A stretch of 64,000 bases of DNA from a virus. Under the pieces are notes generated by a model. It did no database searches. It saw only the letters and a program-made list of their open reading frames with translations, and was not told the origin of the DNA. This document shows, piece by piece, positions 6,880-15,289 of the stretch. Made by a program: the position numbers and the translations under genes. How positions within the stretch are numbered: position 1 is the stretch's first letter; every line of letters begins with the position of its first letter. Location of the stretch: the IMG/VR virus record IMGVR_UViG_3300020180_000015, positions 1 through 64,000 of that record; one strand, 5' to 3'.

Positions 6880-7605
6880 CTACTTAACGGGGAACGGACA
6901 TTCTGAAAATTCCTGACGGATAATATCAGCGATCTCTTGCCGTGCGGCTGCCCCCGCCGCCCCCACTTCTACTGCCGATCCCGCGACCCAAATTACAGAG
7001 GCAACGTGGGTCGCCGATTTCGCCGTCCGTGCCGCGCAACCTGCCGCCCACGCTGTTGCTGACAGTGCCGCAGACTTCGCTGCTGCCTCCAGCGCCGCTG
7101 TGTCAGCAGCCTTCCACGCTTCCGCACGCGCCTGCTCCTCTGACGGAGACGTGGGCGTATCCGTCGTCCACGCTTTCTCTACCAACAGATCCAACGCCGC
7201 CGCCGCCACTTCCGACGCCGCTTCCCCCACCGCCGCCGCTACTTCCAGAGCCGCCGCCACTGCCACTGCTCCTGCCGCTGCTGCTTGTACTTCCGATAGG
7301 CTGGCGTTGCCAGCCAGCCAAGACTCTGCTGTCGAGACGGCTTCCCGTAAAATGGGGTCGGCAAGTAAACTCCAAACGGCGCTGCCGCCGCTGACTTGCC
7401 GAACAATACGGCAAGCAACCGTGACTGCCGCATAGTTGCTCAACGATCCGGTTTGTCCCAACAGGCATAACATCCAGTCCCCGCGCCCGCACGCATCCCA
7501 TGCTTCTTGGGGAGTTTCAAAATTACCCGCACGCAACCACTTGGTTTCTGCCGATGATGTTCCGTACATTTCGATGAACTTTTCGACCCAATTCATGTTC
7601 AACAT
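6880..7605 (-). CDS. Ala-rich paralogue D (Imm5-like?), 241 aa
   Basis: The longest and probably reference copy of the family. Its N-terminus is MLNMNWVEKFIEMYGTSSAE, then TPQEAWDACGRGDWMLCLLG, the segment that most resembles Imm5-like putative immunity proteins as I remember them. A long Ala/Val/Glu-rich helical region follows (SEVQAAAAGAVAVAAALEVA) and the end is EIADIIRQEFSECPF. The first 80 bp are nearly identical to those of the frameshifted copy at 267-886. It follows leader 9. Function is unknown; a defence or immunity role is only a guess. Confidence 0.65.
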   Translation of the reverse strand: MLNMNWVEKFIEMYGTSSAETKWLRAGNFETPQEAWDACGRGDWMLCLLGQTGSLSNYAAVTVACRIVRQVSGGSAVWSLLADPILREAVSTAESWLAGNASLSEVQAAAAGAVAVAAALEVAAAVGEAASEVAAAALDLLVEKAWTTDTPTSPSEEQARAEAWKAADTAALEAAAKSAALSATAWAAGCAARTAKSATHVASVIWVAGSAVEVGAAGAAARQEIADIIRQEFSECPFPVK

Positions 7606-7620
7606 TATTCATTTCTTTCT

Positions 7621-7634
7621 GCCCCTTTCGGGGC
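7621..7634 (-). promoter_or_regulatory. Leader hairpin 9
   Basis: GCCCC-GAAA-GGGGC (minus strand), then AGAAAGAAATGAATA-ATG of paralogue D. The flank carries AACGGG-CGCATC-CCCGTC. Confidence 0.7.
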
Positions 7635-7676
7635 TACATACTGACGGGGATGCGCCCGTTACGCTTTGGCTCTATT

Positions 7677-7693
7677 TTGAAAACGGTTTTCAA
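7677..7693 (-). terminator. TTGAAAAC/GTTTTCAA palindrome at a gene end
   Basis: A perfect 8-bp inverted repeat with a one-base centre overlaps the stop codon of the 223-aa gene. It could be a weak terminator stem or a protein-binding site; there is no clear T tail. Confidence 0.35.
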
Positions 7694-8361
7694 GACGAGA
7701 TTTCATGTCCCGCGTCCGCTGCGGGCTGTTGGGAGTACGATGCTTCGCTCAATGTGGTGTACTCATATGACCCGTCGCGTCGCTGATAACTGTGGGTCAA
7801 TGAGTGGGTATTAGGAATCTCGCCAAACCACTTATCCCCGAACTCATGTACGTAGTATTCACCCTCGTATCCCGGCACGCCGATACGCCGTTGGCATCGG
7901 CACTTGCTGCAAACCTGATCCTTGTGCCAAGCGCCGATTTCACCTGTATGAATGTGCTGTTCGAATTCACCCGTAGTGATCCAGTCGTGTTCGCAGCCGG
8001 GGACGAACAACAGCCCCCTGTGATAGATACGAACTACCCCCTTGTTCTCGCCGTTCTCGAAACGATGAGTCATGTATATTGATTTTTGATCAATTGACTG
8101 TTCTTTGGCGCAAACTAGCGCCTCAGCCTCGTTGTCGAACACTCCTGTAGCACTCAGGATGTTATCAAACACGTTTGTCACGACAAACACTTGTTCTGGG
8201 TGTTGCAGATGTTCTGCGCCCAAGTACAAGTAATGGAAGCTCTTTGTGCTGTAGGAAAAGCACGCGGCGAAAACATCATAAACTTCGGTCACGTAGAAAT
8301 AATGACCATCTTTCCGATACTCCGCTGTGAGTTCAACAACATCACCCTTATTGATGCTCAT
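7690..8361 (-). CDS. Hypothetical protein with possible zinc site, 223 aa
   Basis: I do not recognise this protein. The start at 8361 has CGGAGCG ten bases upstream. The N-terminal part is beta-rich (MSINKGDVVELTAEYRKDGHYFYV). The middle contains CEHDW...HIH...HKDQVCSKCRCQRR, so Cys and His residues could form a zinc site around residues 120-160. The C-terminus is polar (HSYQRRDGSYEYTTLSEASY). It is the first gene upstream of the leader-hairpin series. Confidence 0.6.
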   Translation of the reverse strand: MSINKGDVVELTAEYRKDGHYFYVTEVYDVFAACFSYSTKSFHYLYLGAEHLQHPEQVFVVTNVFDNILSATGVFDNEAEALVCAKEQSIDQKSIYMTHRFENGENKGVVRIYHRGLLFVPGCEHDWITTGEFEQHIHTGEIGAWHKDQVCSKCRCQRRIGVPGYEGEYYVHEFGDKWFGEIPNTHSLTHSYQRRDGSYEYTTLSEASYSQQPAADAGHEISS

Positions 8362-8386
8362 TTTGCGCTCCGTAACTCTATGATTT

Positions 8387-8412
8387 CCCCGCCTTTAGCC
8401 GCTGTAGAGTGT
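8387..8412 (-). repeat. 26-bp repeat at a gene 3' end (also at 41569-41594, inverted)
   Basis: This segment covers the last codons and stop of the 87-aa gene and matches exactly, in reverse complement, 41569-41594 just after another gene. The core CCGCTGTAGAGTGT recurs a third time at 8673-8686. Confidence 0.75.
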
Positions 8413-8658
8413 GACGCGATAGACTGTAATATTGGGGCCGCATATTTCGCCATCCATCATGACCTGATAAACCCCGAAGCGCCCGTTTTGATAGTCCTTT
8501 AGGAGTCTCCCGACATACGACATATTCCGCCGGGATTCCTCTGGATCGGGCGTATGTTCCGTTGACGACACTATAACGCCGTCGGTGACAATCACCTCGT
8601 AGTATTTGTTGGCGAACTTGCCGTTGATGCTTGCATCTATAAAATCTTCACGCTTCAT
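8395..8658 (-). CDS. Hypothetical protein, 87 aa
   Basis: I do not recognise this protein. ATG 8658 has AAGGAGAAAACC in front. MKREDFIDASINGKFANKYY leads into two beta-rich stretches (YEVIVTDGVIVSS, FGVYQVMMDGEICGPNITVYRVTLYSG). Its final codons lie inside a dispersed 26-bp repeat. Confidence 0.6.
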   Translation of the reverse strand: MKREDFIDASINGKFANKYYEVIVTDGVIVSSTEHTPDPEESRRNMSYVGRLLKDYQNGRFGVYQVMMDGEICGPNITVYRVTLYSG

Positions 8659-8672
8659 GGTTTTCTCCTTAT

Positions 8673-8694
8673 CCGCTGTAGAGTGTCACAGCGG
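8673..8694 (-). terminator. Hairpin CCGCTGT/ACAGCGG after a stop codon
   Basis: A 7-bp stem with an 8-base loop sits directly after the stop of the 112-aa gene and contains the core of the dispersed gene-end repeat. No T tail is obvious, so it may be an RNA 3'-end stabiliser instead of a terminator. Confidence 0.45.
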
Positions 8695-9033
8695 CTACTC
8701 GTCTTGGGCGGGTTGCTCAACCGCTTGGCGGCGCATATATCGGCGATACAGACGCTTGCCGCGTCGCTTCCTTAGGTCAAAAATGATGTAGGCATCGCGG
8801 ATAAAGTCGATGCCATCCATCACAGTCGGTACACGTTCGCCGAAGGATGTGCGGATAAAGTCGGCATTTTTCTCGGCATGGAGTGCCAGATCGATCCACG
8901 ACTCACCTTGTGCTTCCGGCGGCATCAGCGTCGCGTTCTTTCGCTCATGCTCAAGTACCCGTGCAATGTGCCGATGCCATGCCCCTTTCGTGGCAAAGTA
9001 GCATCGGATCGCTTGTTTATCTTCGTTATTCAT
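8695..9033 (-). CDS. Hypothetical protein, 112 aa
   Basis: I do not recognise this protein. ATG 9033 overlaps the previous stop (ATGA), giving translational coupling, and GGGGGAGGTTGGGG precedes it. It is helical and very basic at the C-terminal end (DLRKRRGKRLYRRYMRR), which suggests nucleic-acid binding. The start MNNEDKQAIRCYFATKGAWH is unremarkable. Confidence 0.6.
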   Translation of the reverse strand: MNNEDKQAIRCYFATKGAWHRHIARVLEHERKNATLMPPEAQGESWIDLALHAEKNADFIRTSFGERVPTVMDGIDFIRDAYIIFDLRKRRGKRLYRRYMRRQAVEQPAQDE

Positions 9034-9596
9034 CCCCAACCTCCCCCATTTCTGACCGAACGCGGATGTGAGCGCTCGACGGCGTATACGTCGTTCAACA
9101 CGAAACAGTGCAGGGTCGGCGAGTCGGTCGCTTCAAACAGCGATCCCGCGAAATGATCCATGTACCACTCCCCGTACTCTTTGCCCCGCTTCCGCAAAAC
9201 CCAGAGCGCACCGCCGACCTCGATCACGTCATACGACTGCAATCCCCGTCCCATCACGGTCGCGCACTGCCGGATGCCGGTCATGTGCCAGCGAGAGTCT
9301 TTCGCGCCGAGGTAGCGCGGCGCCCACCGGATCGTGATCGGCAGTGCCTCGCGCAGTTCGCGCCGACCTATTTCGCCGTTCCAGTCGATCTTGCCGATCA
9401 ATGCTTCAATGCCGCTTAACCCGAAGCTATTCCGGATGCCGACCAACTCCTCGACGGGGGTCTGTACGTGAAGCTGATACCGCTCCAAGTGGCTGCTGTC
9501 CCGGCGCGTGATCGCAGTCAACATGCCGCTGACTAACGTGCCGCTGGGTCTGTCTAAATCGATGTTTTGGTCTTTCGTGATAATTGCCGCATCCAT
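9030..9596 (-). CDS. Hypothetical protein, 188 aa
   Basis: I chose ATG 9596 (MDAAIITKDQN) with AGGGAG upstream and the promoter at 9628-9655; earlier in-frame codons would overlap the promoter. The family is unknown. It contains GTLVSGMLTAITRRDSSHLERYQLHV and a basic, Trp-containing centre (ALPITIRWAPRYLGAKDSRW). It is coupled to the next gene by ATGA. Confidence 0.6.
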   Translation of the reverse strand: MDAAIITKDQNIDLDRPSGTLVSGMLTAITRRDSSHLERYQLHVQTPVEELVGIRNSFGLSGIEALIGKIDWNGEIGRRELREALPITIRWAPRYLGAKDSRWHMTGIRQCATVMGRGLQSYDVIEVGGALWVLRKRGKEYGEWYMDHFAGSLFEATDSPTLHCFVLNDVYAVERSHPRSVRNGGGWG

Positions 9597-9618
9597 GCGA
9601 ACTGCTCCCTTGCCCAAT

Positions 9619-9655
9619 ATACTCATAATTTTAACACTAAAGAGTATGAAGTCAA
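9619..9655 (-). promoter_or_regulatory. Promoter with ATACTC/GAGTAT operator
   Basis: Minus strand TTGACT (9650-9655), 16-bp spacer, TAAAAT (9628-9633). ATACTC and GAGTAT arms flank the -10 (9619-9624, 9642-9647). It is one of several promoters here that share CTTGACTTC at -35. Confidence 0.7.
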
Positions 9656-9668
9656 GCAACTGCCCATC

Positions 9669-11618
9669 TCACTCGATATGGGCTTGGATTTGTTCGGATA
9701 CAAGAAACCGCATCGTTTCGGAGTCGATTTTGGTACGCACCTTGGGGAAATCTAGCACCAGTGAGTCTTTAAGCGCACCGCCACGCACAAAAACGACGAT
9801 TTGCTCATCTCCCGGCATTTGTTCTAATCGTGCGATCACCCTTCGCAATCGATCCCGATCCTGTTCGGGGTATCCTGTGCGCTCCATGTCCAGCACCCAC
9901 TGCCGCTGCGACGCCGGCTTTGCGAGTTCGGCGATGAGCCGCCGCATTGCCGTGCTGTGCGCTATGATGGCGGACGCTTGCCCTTTTGTGAGGTTCTTGG
10001 CATTAGTGACGCCGAGTCGCCCTAAGCGCGTAATTTGCGCCTCTGACACCTTCGAGTCGCGCCAACGTGCATCCTTCGAGATCGGGCTGCCGCCGGATCG
10101 CCGTGCAGCCGCGTCGCCGCGCTGGACGAGAGTTGCAGCAGCGGCGTCTCGATCCATAAACACGACGGGCTTTTTGGGGCTATCCGGCACGCGATACAGG
10201 CGGTAATACTCGTCGGATTCCGGCGGCAGGATCACAACTGCTCCATCTCCGAATGCCAACATGCAAGACATCGATCCGTCATCTGCCGAGTACCATGCAG
10301 CAAAAGCATCGGCGAACAGCGGGTTGTAAGTCGAGGTGACGAGTTCCCCGCCTGTGTACTCCTCGTTCTGTTTCTTATCACCGAAGCCGCCGCCAGCGCC
10401 GCGAGGTCGGGGAGCGCCGCACAGCGAACACTTGTCGAGGAAGGCGTAGTATTCCGCCATGCACTTGGGGCAGGTGATCATCTTCCCCGCCAGCGTGCCG
10501 AAGTCGAGCATCTTGGTATCCTGCACCGCCATGTCGATCACGAGACACTGCGTCTTGCCGGGGAACAGCCGAACACCGCGACCGATGATCTGCGTGAGCA
10601 GAGTCCGGCTGCGCGTCGGGCGACCTAGAAAGATCACATCGGTGAGCGGTGCATCGAAACCCTCGGTAAGAACAGCAAAGTTTGACACGACCCGCAAGTC
10701 GCCATTGGAATACCGTTTCAAGATCGCGGCACGTTCCGGCTTCGGGGTCTCGCCGTCGATGTGGGCTGCCGCTATCCCCACCCCATTCAAGCCATCGGCC
10801 AACTGTCGACTCATAGTGATGGTCGGCATAAACGCTAAGGTCGAGCGTTCCGGCGAGACGTGATCGTGAAATGCTTTCAAGCACAGTTCTAGCCAGTTCT
10901 CTGCCTCAAGCGCCGAGACGAGTTTTGACTGGTCGTAATCGCCGCGCTGTGTTTTGATACTGTTGACATCGACCCGCGTTGCTACCCGAATGCGTGTGAT
11001 CGGCGCTAAGTGTCCTGCCATCACCGCATCGGCGATCATTAGTTCGTAGCAGATGGATGACCACAGTGACTCCAACGCATGTCGGTCACCGCGCTTCGGC
11101 GTGGCTGATAATCCAAAGCGTTTTAAACTAGGGTTTGCTGTTTCGAGAGTCTTTACGATGTCCCCGTAAGTATTTCCGCCGTAACTGTGATGCATCTCGT
11201 CTATAACGATAACATCAAACGCGCCGTGTTTCAGCAGTTTCTCCAGTCGCCGGCGATGCAGACTCTGGCGCGTGGCGACGACGATCCGTGCGTCACCGGC
11301 ATCCAGATCGCCCATCACCAGTCCGATTCCGGGCTTCATAAAACCAAAGTAATCGTCGAGCGCACCGCCAAATTGATTGGCGATGCGCTCGTATAACTGG
11401 TAGATGATCTCCGCCGTGTGCGCAATAACCAATGCCCGCTGCTGGTGCGGATTGACCATCTCGACCAGCGCCTGCGCGATGACCGTCGTCTTTCCTAAGC
11501 CCGTCGCCATCGCACAAATCGGTTTCTCCCCCTTGTCACAGGCGGCGCGGATCGCTGCGACCGCATCCTGTTGATACGGTCGCAGTACCTGCGGGATAGA
11601 CTGGCGTTCGGCGGACAC
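9669..11618 (-). CDS. Superfamily 2 DEAD/DEAH-type helicase with zinc ribbon
   Basis: The 649-residue protein has all core SF2 motifs: LRPYQQDAVAAI (Q-motif-like), ATGLGKTT (Walker A, about residue 38), DEMHH (Walker B, DEAH type, about 140), SATPKRG (motif III) and QIIGRGVRLFPGK (motif VI). After the helicase core is a four-Cys ribbon (CPKCMAEYYAFLDKCSLCG), then a 270-residue C-terminal part of unknown fold. Such proteins unwind DNA or RNA in phage replication and recombination (UvsW-like). GTG 11618 lies two bases after the clamp gene stop, so it is co-transcribed with dnaN. Confidence 0.9.
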   Translation of the reverse strand: MSAERQSIPQVLRPYQQDAVAAIRAACDKGEKPICAMATGLGKTTVIAQALVEMVNPHQQRALVIAHTAEIIYQLYERIANQFGGALDDYFGFMKPGIGLVMGDLDAGDARIVVATRQSLHRRRLEKLLKHGAFDVIVIDEMHHSYGGNTYGDIVKTLETANPSLKRFGLSATPKRGDRHALESLWSSICYELMIADAVMAGHLAPITRIRVATRVDVNSIKTQRGDYDQSKLVSALEAENWLELCLKAFHDHVSPERSTLAFMPTITMSRQLADGLNGVGIAAAHIDGETPKPERAAILKRYSNGDLRVVSNFAVLTEGFDAPLTDVIFLGRPTRSRTLLTQIIGRGVRLFPGKTQCLVIDMAVQDTKMLDFGTLAGKMITCPKCMAEYYAFLDKCSLCGAPRPRGAGGGFGDKKQNEEYTGGELVTSTYNPLFADAFAAWYSADDGSMSCMLAFGDGAVVILPPESDEYYRLYRVPDSPKKPVVFMDRDAAAATLVQRGDAAARRSGGSPISKDARWRDSKVSEAQITRLGRLGVTNAKNLTKGQASAIIAHSTAMRRLIAELAKPASQRQWVLDMERTGYPEQDRDRLRRVIARLEQMPGDEQIVVFVRGGALKDSLVLDFPKVRTKIDSETMRFLVSEQIQAHIE

Positions 11619-11620
11619 GG

Positions 11621-12751
11621 TTAGCGGTTTACCGCCATCGGCATAATGACGGCAGTGTAATCGTTCTGTCCTTCCTGTCGAACGACCAGCGGATGCGCCG
11701 CGCCGTTCGTCTCAAGAATGACCCGCTCCGTGCCGAGTACCTCAATGGCATCCATCAGGTACGCCGATCCGTATTTGGCGTACAGTTCCTCTCCTTCGAC
11801 TGCCGCATCCATCGTGCTTTCGCAGTCGCCGCGTTCGGCGGACACACCACGCACCAGTATATCGCCCGGATGGGTTGGGTTGGCTGGGGGGGATACGGTG
11901 ATGAGTACTGCACCGTTGGAATCCCGCCCGAAGATCGCCGCACGCTTCGTAACCGCTAGCAGGTCGGCGACATAAACTGTCGCCCGTGTTGACCACGATG
12001 TCGGGAAAATCGCGTCAAGGTCGGGGAATTTGCCGGACAAAAGTTGGGAGCGGATCAGCGTCGATCCGAAGGAGAACGATGCATAATCCCGCGTCAGATG
12101 AATGGTCACCTCCGCGTCAAAGCACAGCCGTGCAGTTTGCGCGAGTGCGGGTCCCGGAATGATAAAGTCGTCGCCGTCTTTGAGGACGTGTTCAGTTCCT
12201 GCCCCAAAGACGCGAATGGCGGCGCGGTATCCGTCCGCCGAAAGCCAACGAAGCTGACCATTTTTCATCTGGATACAAAGTCCGGTCAGGATGGGGCGCG
12301 ACTCCTCGCGGGAAACCGAATACATCACCTGATCGACAGCTTGTTTGAAGTCCTTCCCGCTCATCTTGAGCGACCATTCATCTGTTGCGTCGAGCAGCGG
12401 CGGAAACTCTGATGCGGCGATCCCTTTCAGATTCGATGTACTCGCGCCACAGCGCAGGTTCACAGTTTGCGTTGGGGCGTCTAAGGTCAGATCGATACGA
12501 TCTGGAGGGAAATTGTTTATCAGTTCCTGCAGCGTTTTCGCTGGCAGGGTGATCGCGCCGGGACGATCTACCTTCGCGCCGATGTAGGTGGTGATGCTCA
12601 TCTCGATAGTGGTAGCGGCGATCTTCAAACGCGCATCCTCTGTTTGAATGAGGATGTTCGCCAAGATGGGCAGCGTGGGACGGTTCAAAACTGCCTTGAT
12701 GACGGTGGTAATGGCGCGTTGCAGTTGATCTTGTAGGACTGATACTCGCAT
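11621..12751 (-). CDS. dnaN: DNA polymerase III beta subunit (sliding clamp)
   Basis: The 376-residue length is that of a bacterial beta clamp. Family features include N-terminal MRVSVLQDQLQRAI, RPTLPILANILIQ, FPPDRIDLTLDA and a C-terminal end with VVRQEGQNDYTAVIMPMAVNR, close to the usual YVxMPMRL tail. The clamp rings DNA and tethers polymerase and other proteins through short peptides (consensus QLSLF). A phage-encoded clamp suggests an independent replisome, though the polymerase is outside the window. A perfect hairpin follows the upstream gene, and the helicase gene starts right after this stop. Confidence 0.95.
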   Translation of the reverse strand: MRVSVLQDQLQRAITTVIKAVLNRPTLPILANILIQTEDARLKIAATTIEMSITTYIGAKVDRPGAITLPAKTLQELINNFPPDRIDLTLDAPTQTVNLRCGASTSNLKGIAASEFPPLLDATDEWSLKMSGKDFKQAVDQVMYSVSREESRPILTGLCIQMKNGQLRWLSADGYRAAIRVFGAGTEHVLKDGDDFIIPGPALAQTARLCFDAEVTIHLTRDYASFSFGSTLIRSQLLSGKFPDLDAIFPTSWSTRATVYVADLLAVTKRAAIFGRDSNGAVLITVSPPANPTHPGDILVRGVSAERGDCESTMDAAVEGEELYAKYGSAYLMDAIEVLGTERVILETNGAAHPLVVRQEGQNDYTAVIMPMAVNR

Positions 12752-12822
12752 CGTGTTCTCCGTGAATTTAGCCCGTTGTCGGACGGGTGCGGATTATGTG
12801 CCGCAAAGGGTGAAATTGACGC

Positions 12823-12850
12823 AACGGCGGCGTCTGCCAACGCCGCCGTT
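12823..12850 (-). terminator. Strong 11-bp hairpin between genes
   Basis: AACGGCGGCGT and its perfect complement are separated by six bases. It lies between the stop of the 299-aa gene (12858) and the clamp start (12751). The T tract is weak (GCGTCAATTTC), so termination may be partial. Confidence 0.6.
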
Positions 12851-12857
12851 GGGGTTT

Positions 12858-13757
12858 CTAATAAAGTGTTTCGCCGCGCACGACCTCGGTGATCATGTCA
12901 ACGATTGCAGCCGCCAAGCGATCCGCCGGAGTCTCGCTGGGGAGACCAAGGATCGCTCCCGAATTGCGGGCGACCTCCGTTTCACAGCGGGCATTCTCAG
13001 TCGCCCATGCATTTTCGACCTGATCGATGGCGTCCGCGATTTTGGCGCGGATCTCGATCCAGTCCCCGTCGATCTCGTGCGATTGCGCCACGATGCAAAC
13101 GGGCATTGACCCCGATCTCCAAAATGCCGAAGCAAGTCGCTTCGGCGCTGGCTTCCAAACGAGGAGTCTAAACCACCAGCAGTTGCGATCAAAGTTGAGC
13201 GGTTTCCCTTCGGTGAAATCCAGATCGGTCGAGCTTGATGTTTTCCGCGCGATGGCAAGGTAGATGCCGCTCGGACTCACCCACTCATTCTCCGATAACG
13301 GATCGATCCCAAAACCCAGCACCCTGCTCAACACCCGCCCAAGGATCGCTCCTTCGTCGGCGTTCTTCTCAGCAGCGGCACGTTCTTCGGCGGCGTTCTC
13401 GTCGGCTTCAATCCTGCGTTTGACTGCCTGTGCGTCGCGGATCGCCTTTTGCCATGCGGCACTTGCGCCGTTCACGCATTCAAAGTTCAGCATGGGTCCC
13501 GCCGTGTACAGTAGCTGATCTATCAGTCCCATCACGTCACCTACGAATATCACCGTCTGATCTGAAAACTTGATTTCGTAATTGTCGTTACCTTGGGTAT
13601 AGCGCCAGATCGCATCCGGCGTCAGCAAAAATCTTTCGAGAGTGGCGCGTGTAAAATAGGCAAACCCATCATCGCCGAGTTGCCCATCGATAACTGCGTC
13701 TCTGTTGAACTCCAACGGCAGTTTGAACTGCGCGGGAGTAAGTTTTGTTGTGATCAT
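12858..13757 (-). CDS. Hypothetical protein, 299 aa
   Basis: I do not recognise this protein. ATG 13757 is chosen over the adjacent GTG 13760. The first 95 residues are mixed alpha/beta. A charged coiled-coil-like stretch follows (AVKRRIEADENAAEERAAAEKNADEG), then a beta-rich half with several Trp (NCWWFRLLVWKPAPKR). It has its own strong promoter with an operator dyad and sits between the SPPY methyltransferase and the clamp, so a role in replication or modification is possible. Confidence 0.6.
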   Translation of the reverse strand: MITTKLTPAQFKLPLEFNRDAVIDGQLGDDGFAYFTRATLERFLLTPDAIWRYTQGNDNYEIKFSDQTVIFVGDVMGLIDQLLYTAGPMLNFECVNGASAAWQKAIRDAQAVKRRIEADENAAEERAAAEKNADEGAILGRVLSRVLGFGIDPLSENEWVSPSGIYLAIARKTSSSTDLDFTEGKPLNFDRNCWWFRLLVWKPAPKRLASAFWRSGSMPVCIVAQSHEIDGDWIEIRAKIADAIDQVENAWATENARCETEVARNSGAILGLPSETPADRLAAAIVDMITEVVRGETLY

Positions 13758-13768
13758 CACAGCTCTAA

Positions 13769-13818
13769 TTCGTATTGTTTATACGAAAGATTATAATCTG
13801 AATGGGGTCAAAAGTCAA
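13769..13818 (-). promoter_or_regulatory. Strong promoter with TTCGTAT/ATACGAA operator
   Basis: Minus strand TTGACT (13813-13818), 17-bp spacer, TATAAT (13790-13795), followed by a perfect 7-bp inverted repeat with a 5-base loop (13769-13787) that overlaps the likely transcription start. It drives the 299-aa gene and possibly dnaN. Confidence 0.8.
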
Positions 13819-13822
13819 GCGA

Positions 13823-15289
13823 TCAAAACAGCGACATCTGTTCTTTGCTTACCTTCGGCGGCGGTGATACTCGTTCGGTTTTTGCCCGAAACTGCGGGTC
13901 GTCGTTTAGACGACTAATCCGCGCCATCGTCAGTTTCCGGCAGTGCGGGTTGAGATCGACGCCGATCCAGCGGCGTGTATGCAGTTCGGCGGTCATCGCT
14001 GTCGTGCCGCTGCCCATAAACGGATCAAGCACGATCCCCGGCAGCGTGTCGGCGCAGTCGCACTCACACGCCTTCCTCCACCCCATTGTAGTGATTTCGC
14101 GTACTGCCTTCTCGTGCAGCGGGTCGGCGTAGCTGCCGCTCGTGCGTCCCGTCGCCTGATCGTGCTTCGTTGCCAAACGCGCACGGTGCGGGTTGTTGTC
14201 CTTGTACGGTTCGCGGTTGTTTGCGCCGTCGTTCGCGCCATTCGGCGACTCGTGGTAGCGGCGGGACTGCTTCTCGGTGGTGCGCGTGTAGGGGGTAGCG
14301 CACGCCGCGCACACGAACGGCGGGCAGCTTGAAAGCAGTGCTGGCTCGATCAGCGCACGGGGGTACGGTGCGAAATGGGCAAACCACGACATCTCGCCAC
14401 ATTTGGGGCAAGGGAGCATCTTCATCGCCTTCTCGCCCTGCTCGTTGGTTTCGATCTCGCGCAGGGCTTTGCGCTCCTTGCCGATGTAGAGCGCCGAGCA
14501 TGATCCACAGAAGTCGTAGCAGGATGGAGATGTCGCAACCGTCCAGACGCTGCGCTTGTTCCTGCCGCCCGGATGCAGTCCGAGTTCGCCAGTTTGCAAA
14601 AGATCATCCATATCGGCGTATCCGCCGCGATGGGCTTTCGGCTGTGCCAGCGAGTGCGCGTCCTGCCCATAATCGCCGTTGGTGTACTTGGTTGTACCAC
14701 GTCCGCGCATCTGCCGCTTGATCGAGACTTCCTTGAGCGGCTCTAAAACGGCAACGTAGTCGTACCAGTAGTGGGGTGATTTCGTCAGCATGAACATATA
14801 CTCGTGACTGATCGTTACGCGATCCGTCACCGAAGCCGGCATTGAATTTAATTTATTCCACACGCAGTCGGCGCGTAGATACCAACCATCGTCTTGCAGC
14901 GACAGCGCAACTCGCCAAGGAATACCGAGTAACTGCTTTTGATCAAACCCCTCCGTGTGTTTCCGCCCAAGTGCCTGCGCTTGGGCGGTTTTACCCATTA
15001 CGGTTCGGTGATGATCTGATGTGCCGCGTCCGCCCGCCGAGTACGAGTCGCCGATGTTAAGCCAGCACACCCCGTCGCGGCGAAGCACGCGCCGTACTTC
15101 GCGGAACACGCAGACCAACGACTCCACGTATTCACCCAGCGAGGCATCAATGCCAATCTCCCCTTCTCCGGCGGCATATTGCCGCTGCGAATAGTAAGGC
15201 GGCGAAGTGATGACGCAGTGAACGGATGAGTCCGGCAGCATCGATAAATCGCGTGCGTCGGTGACGTGAACGACGTTGGTTTCGATCAC
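13823..15289 (-). CDS. DNA methyltransferase (SPPY type) with zinc-ribbon insertions
   Basis: Motif IV is CVITSPPYYSQRQYA (about residues 31-45), and the SAM-binding FxGxG motif is VLDPFMGSGTTAMTAE near residue 424, the circularly permuted beta-class order. SPPY is typical of N4-cytosine and some N6-adenine enzymes. Between them are Cys clusters (CGSCSALY; CPKCGE; CAAC) forming likely zinc ribbons, perhaps for target recognition. The C-terminus is SKEQMSLF, where QMSLF matches the beta-clamp-binding consensus. GTG 15289 overlaps the upstream stop (GTGA). No restriction nuclease is adjacent. Confidence 0.9.
   Translation of the reverse strand: MIETNVVHVTDARDLSMLPDSSVHCVITSPPYYSQRQYAAGEGEIGIDASLGEYVESLVCVFREVRRVLRRDGVCWLNIGDSYSAGGRGTSDHHRTVMGKTAQAQALGRKHTEGFDQKQLLGIPWRVALSLQDDGWYLRADCVWNKLNSMPASVTDRVTISHEYMFMLTKSPHYWYDYVAVLEPLKEVSIKRQMRGRGTTKYTNGDYGQDAHSLAQPKAHRGGYADMDDLLQTGELGLHPGGRNKRSVWTVATSPSCYDFCGSCSALYIGKERKALREIETNEQGEKAMKMLPCPKCGEMSWFAHFAPYPRALIEPALLSSCPPFVCAACATPYTRTTEKQSRRYHESPNGANDGANNREPYKDNNPHRARLATKHDQATGRTSGSYADPLHEKAVREITTMGWRKACECDCADTLPGIVLDPFMGSGTTAMTAELHTRRWIGVDLNPHCRKLTMARISRLNDDPQFRAKTERVSPPPKVSKEQMSLF

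Noticed and set aside
895-7634. Leader repeats as integron attC sites
   Set aside because: Single genes in one direction separated by palindromes look like a cassette array, but the required RYYYAAC/GTTRRRY core sites are absent, the hairpin is upstream of start codons, and no tyrosine integrase of the IntI type is present.
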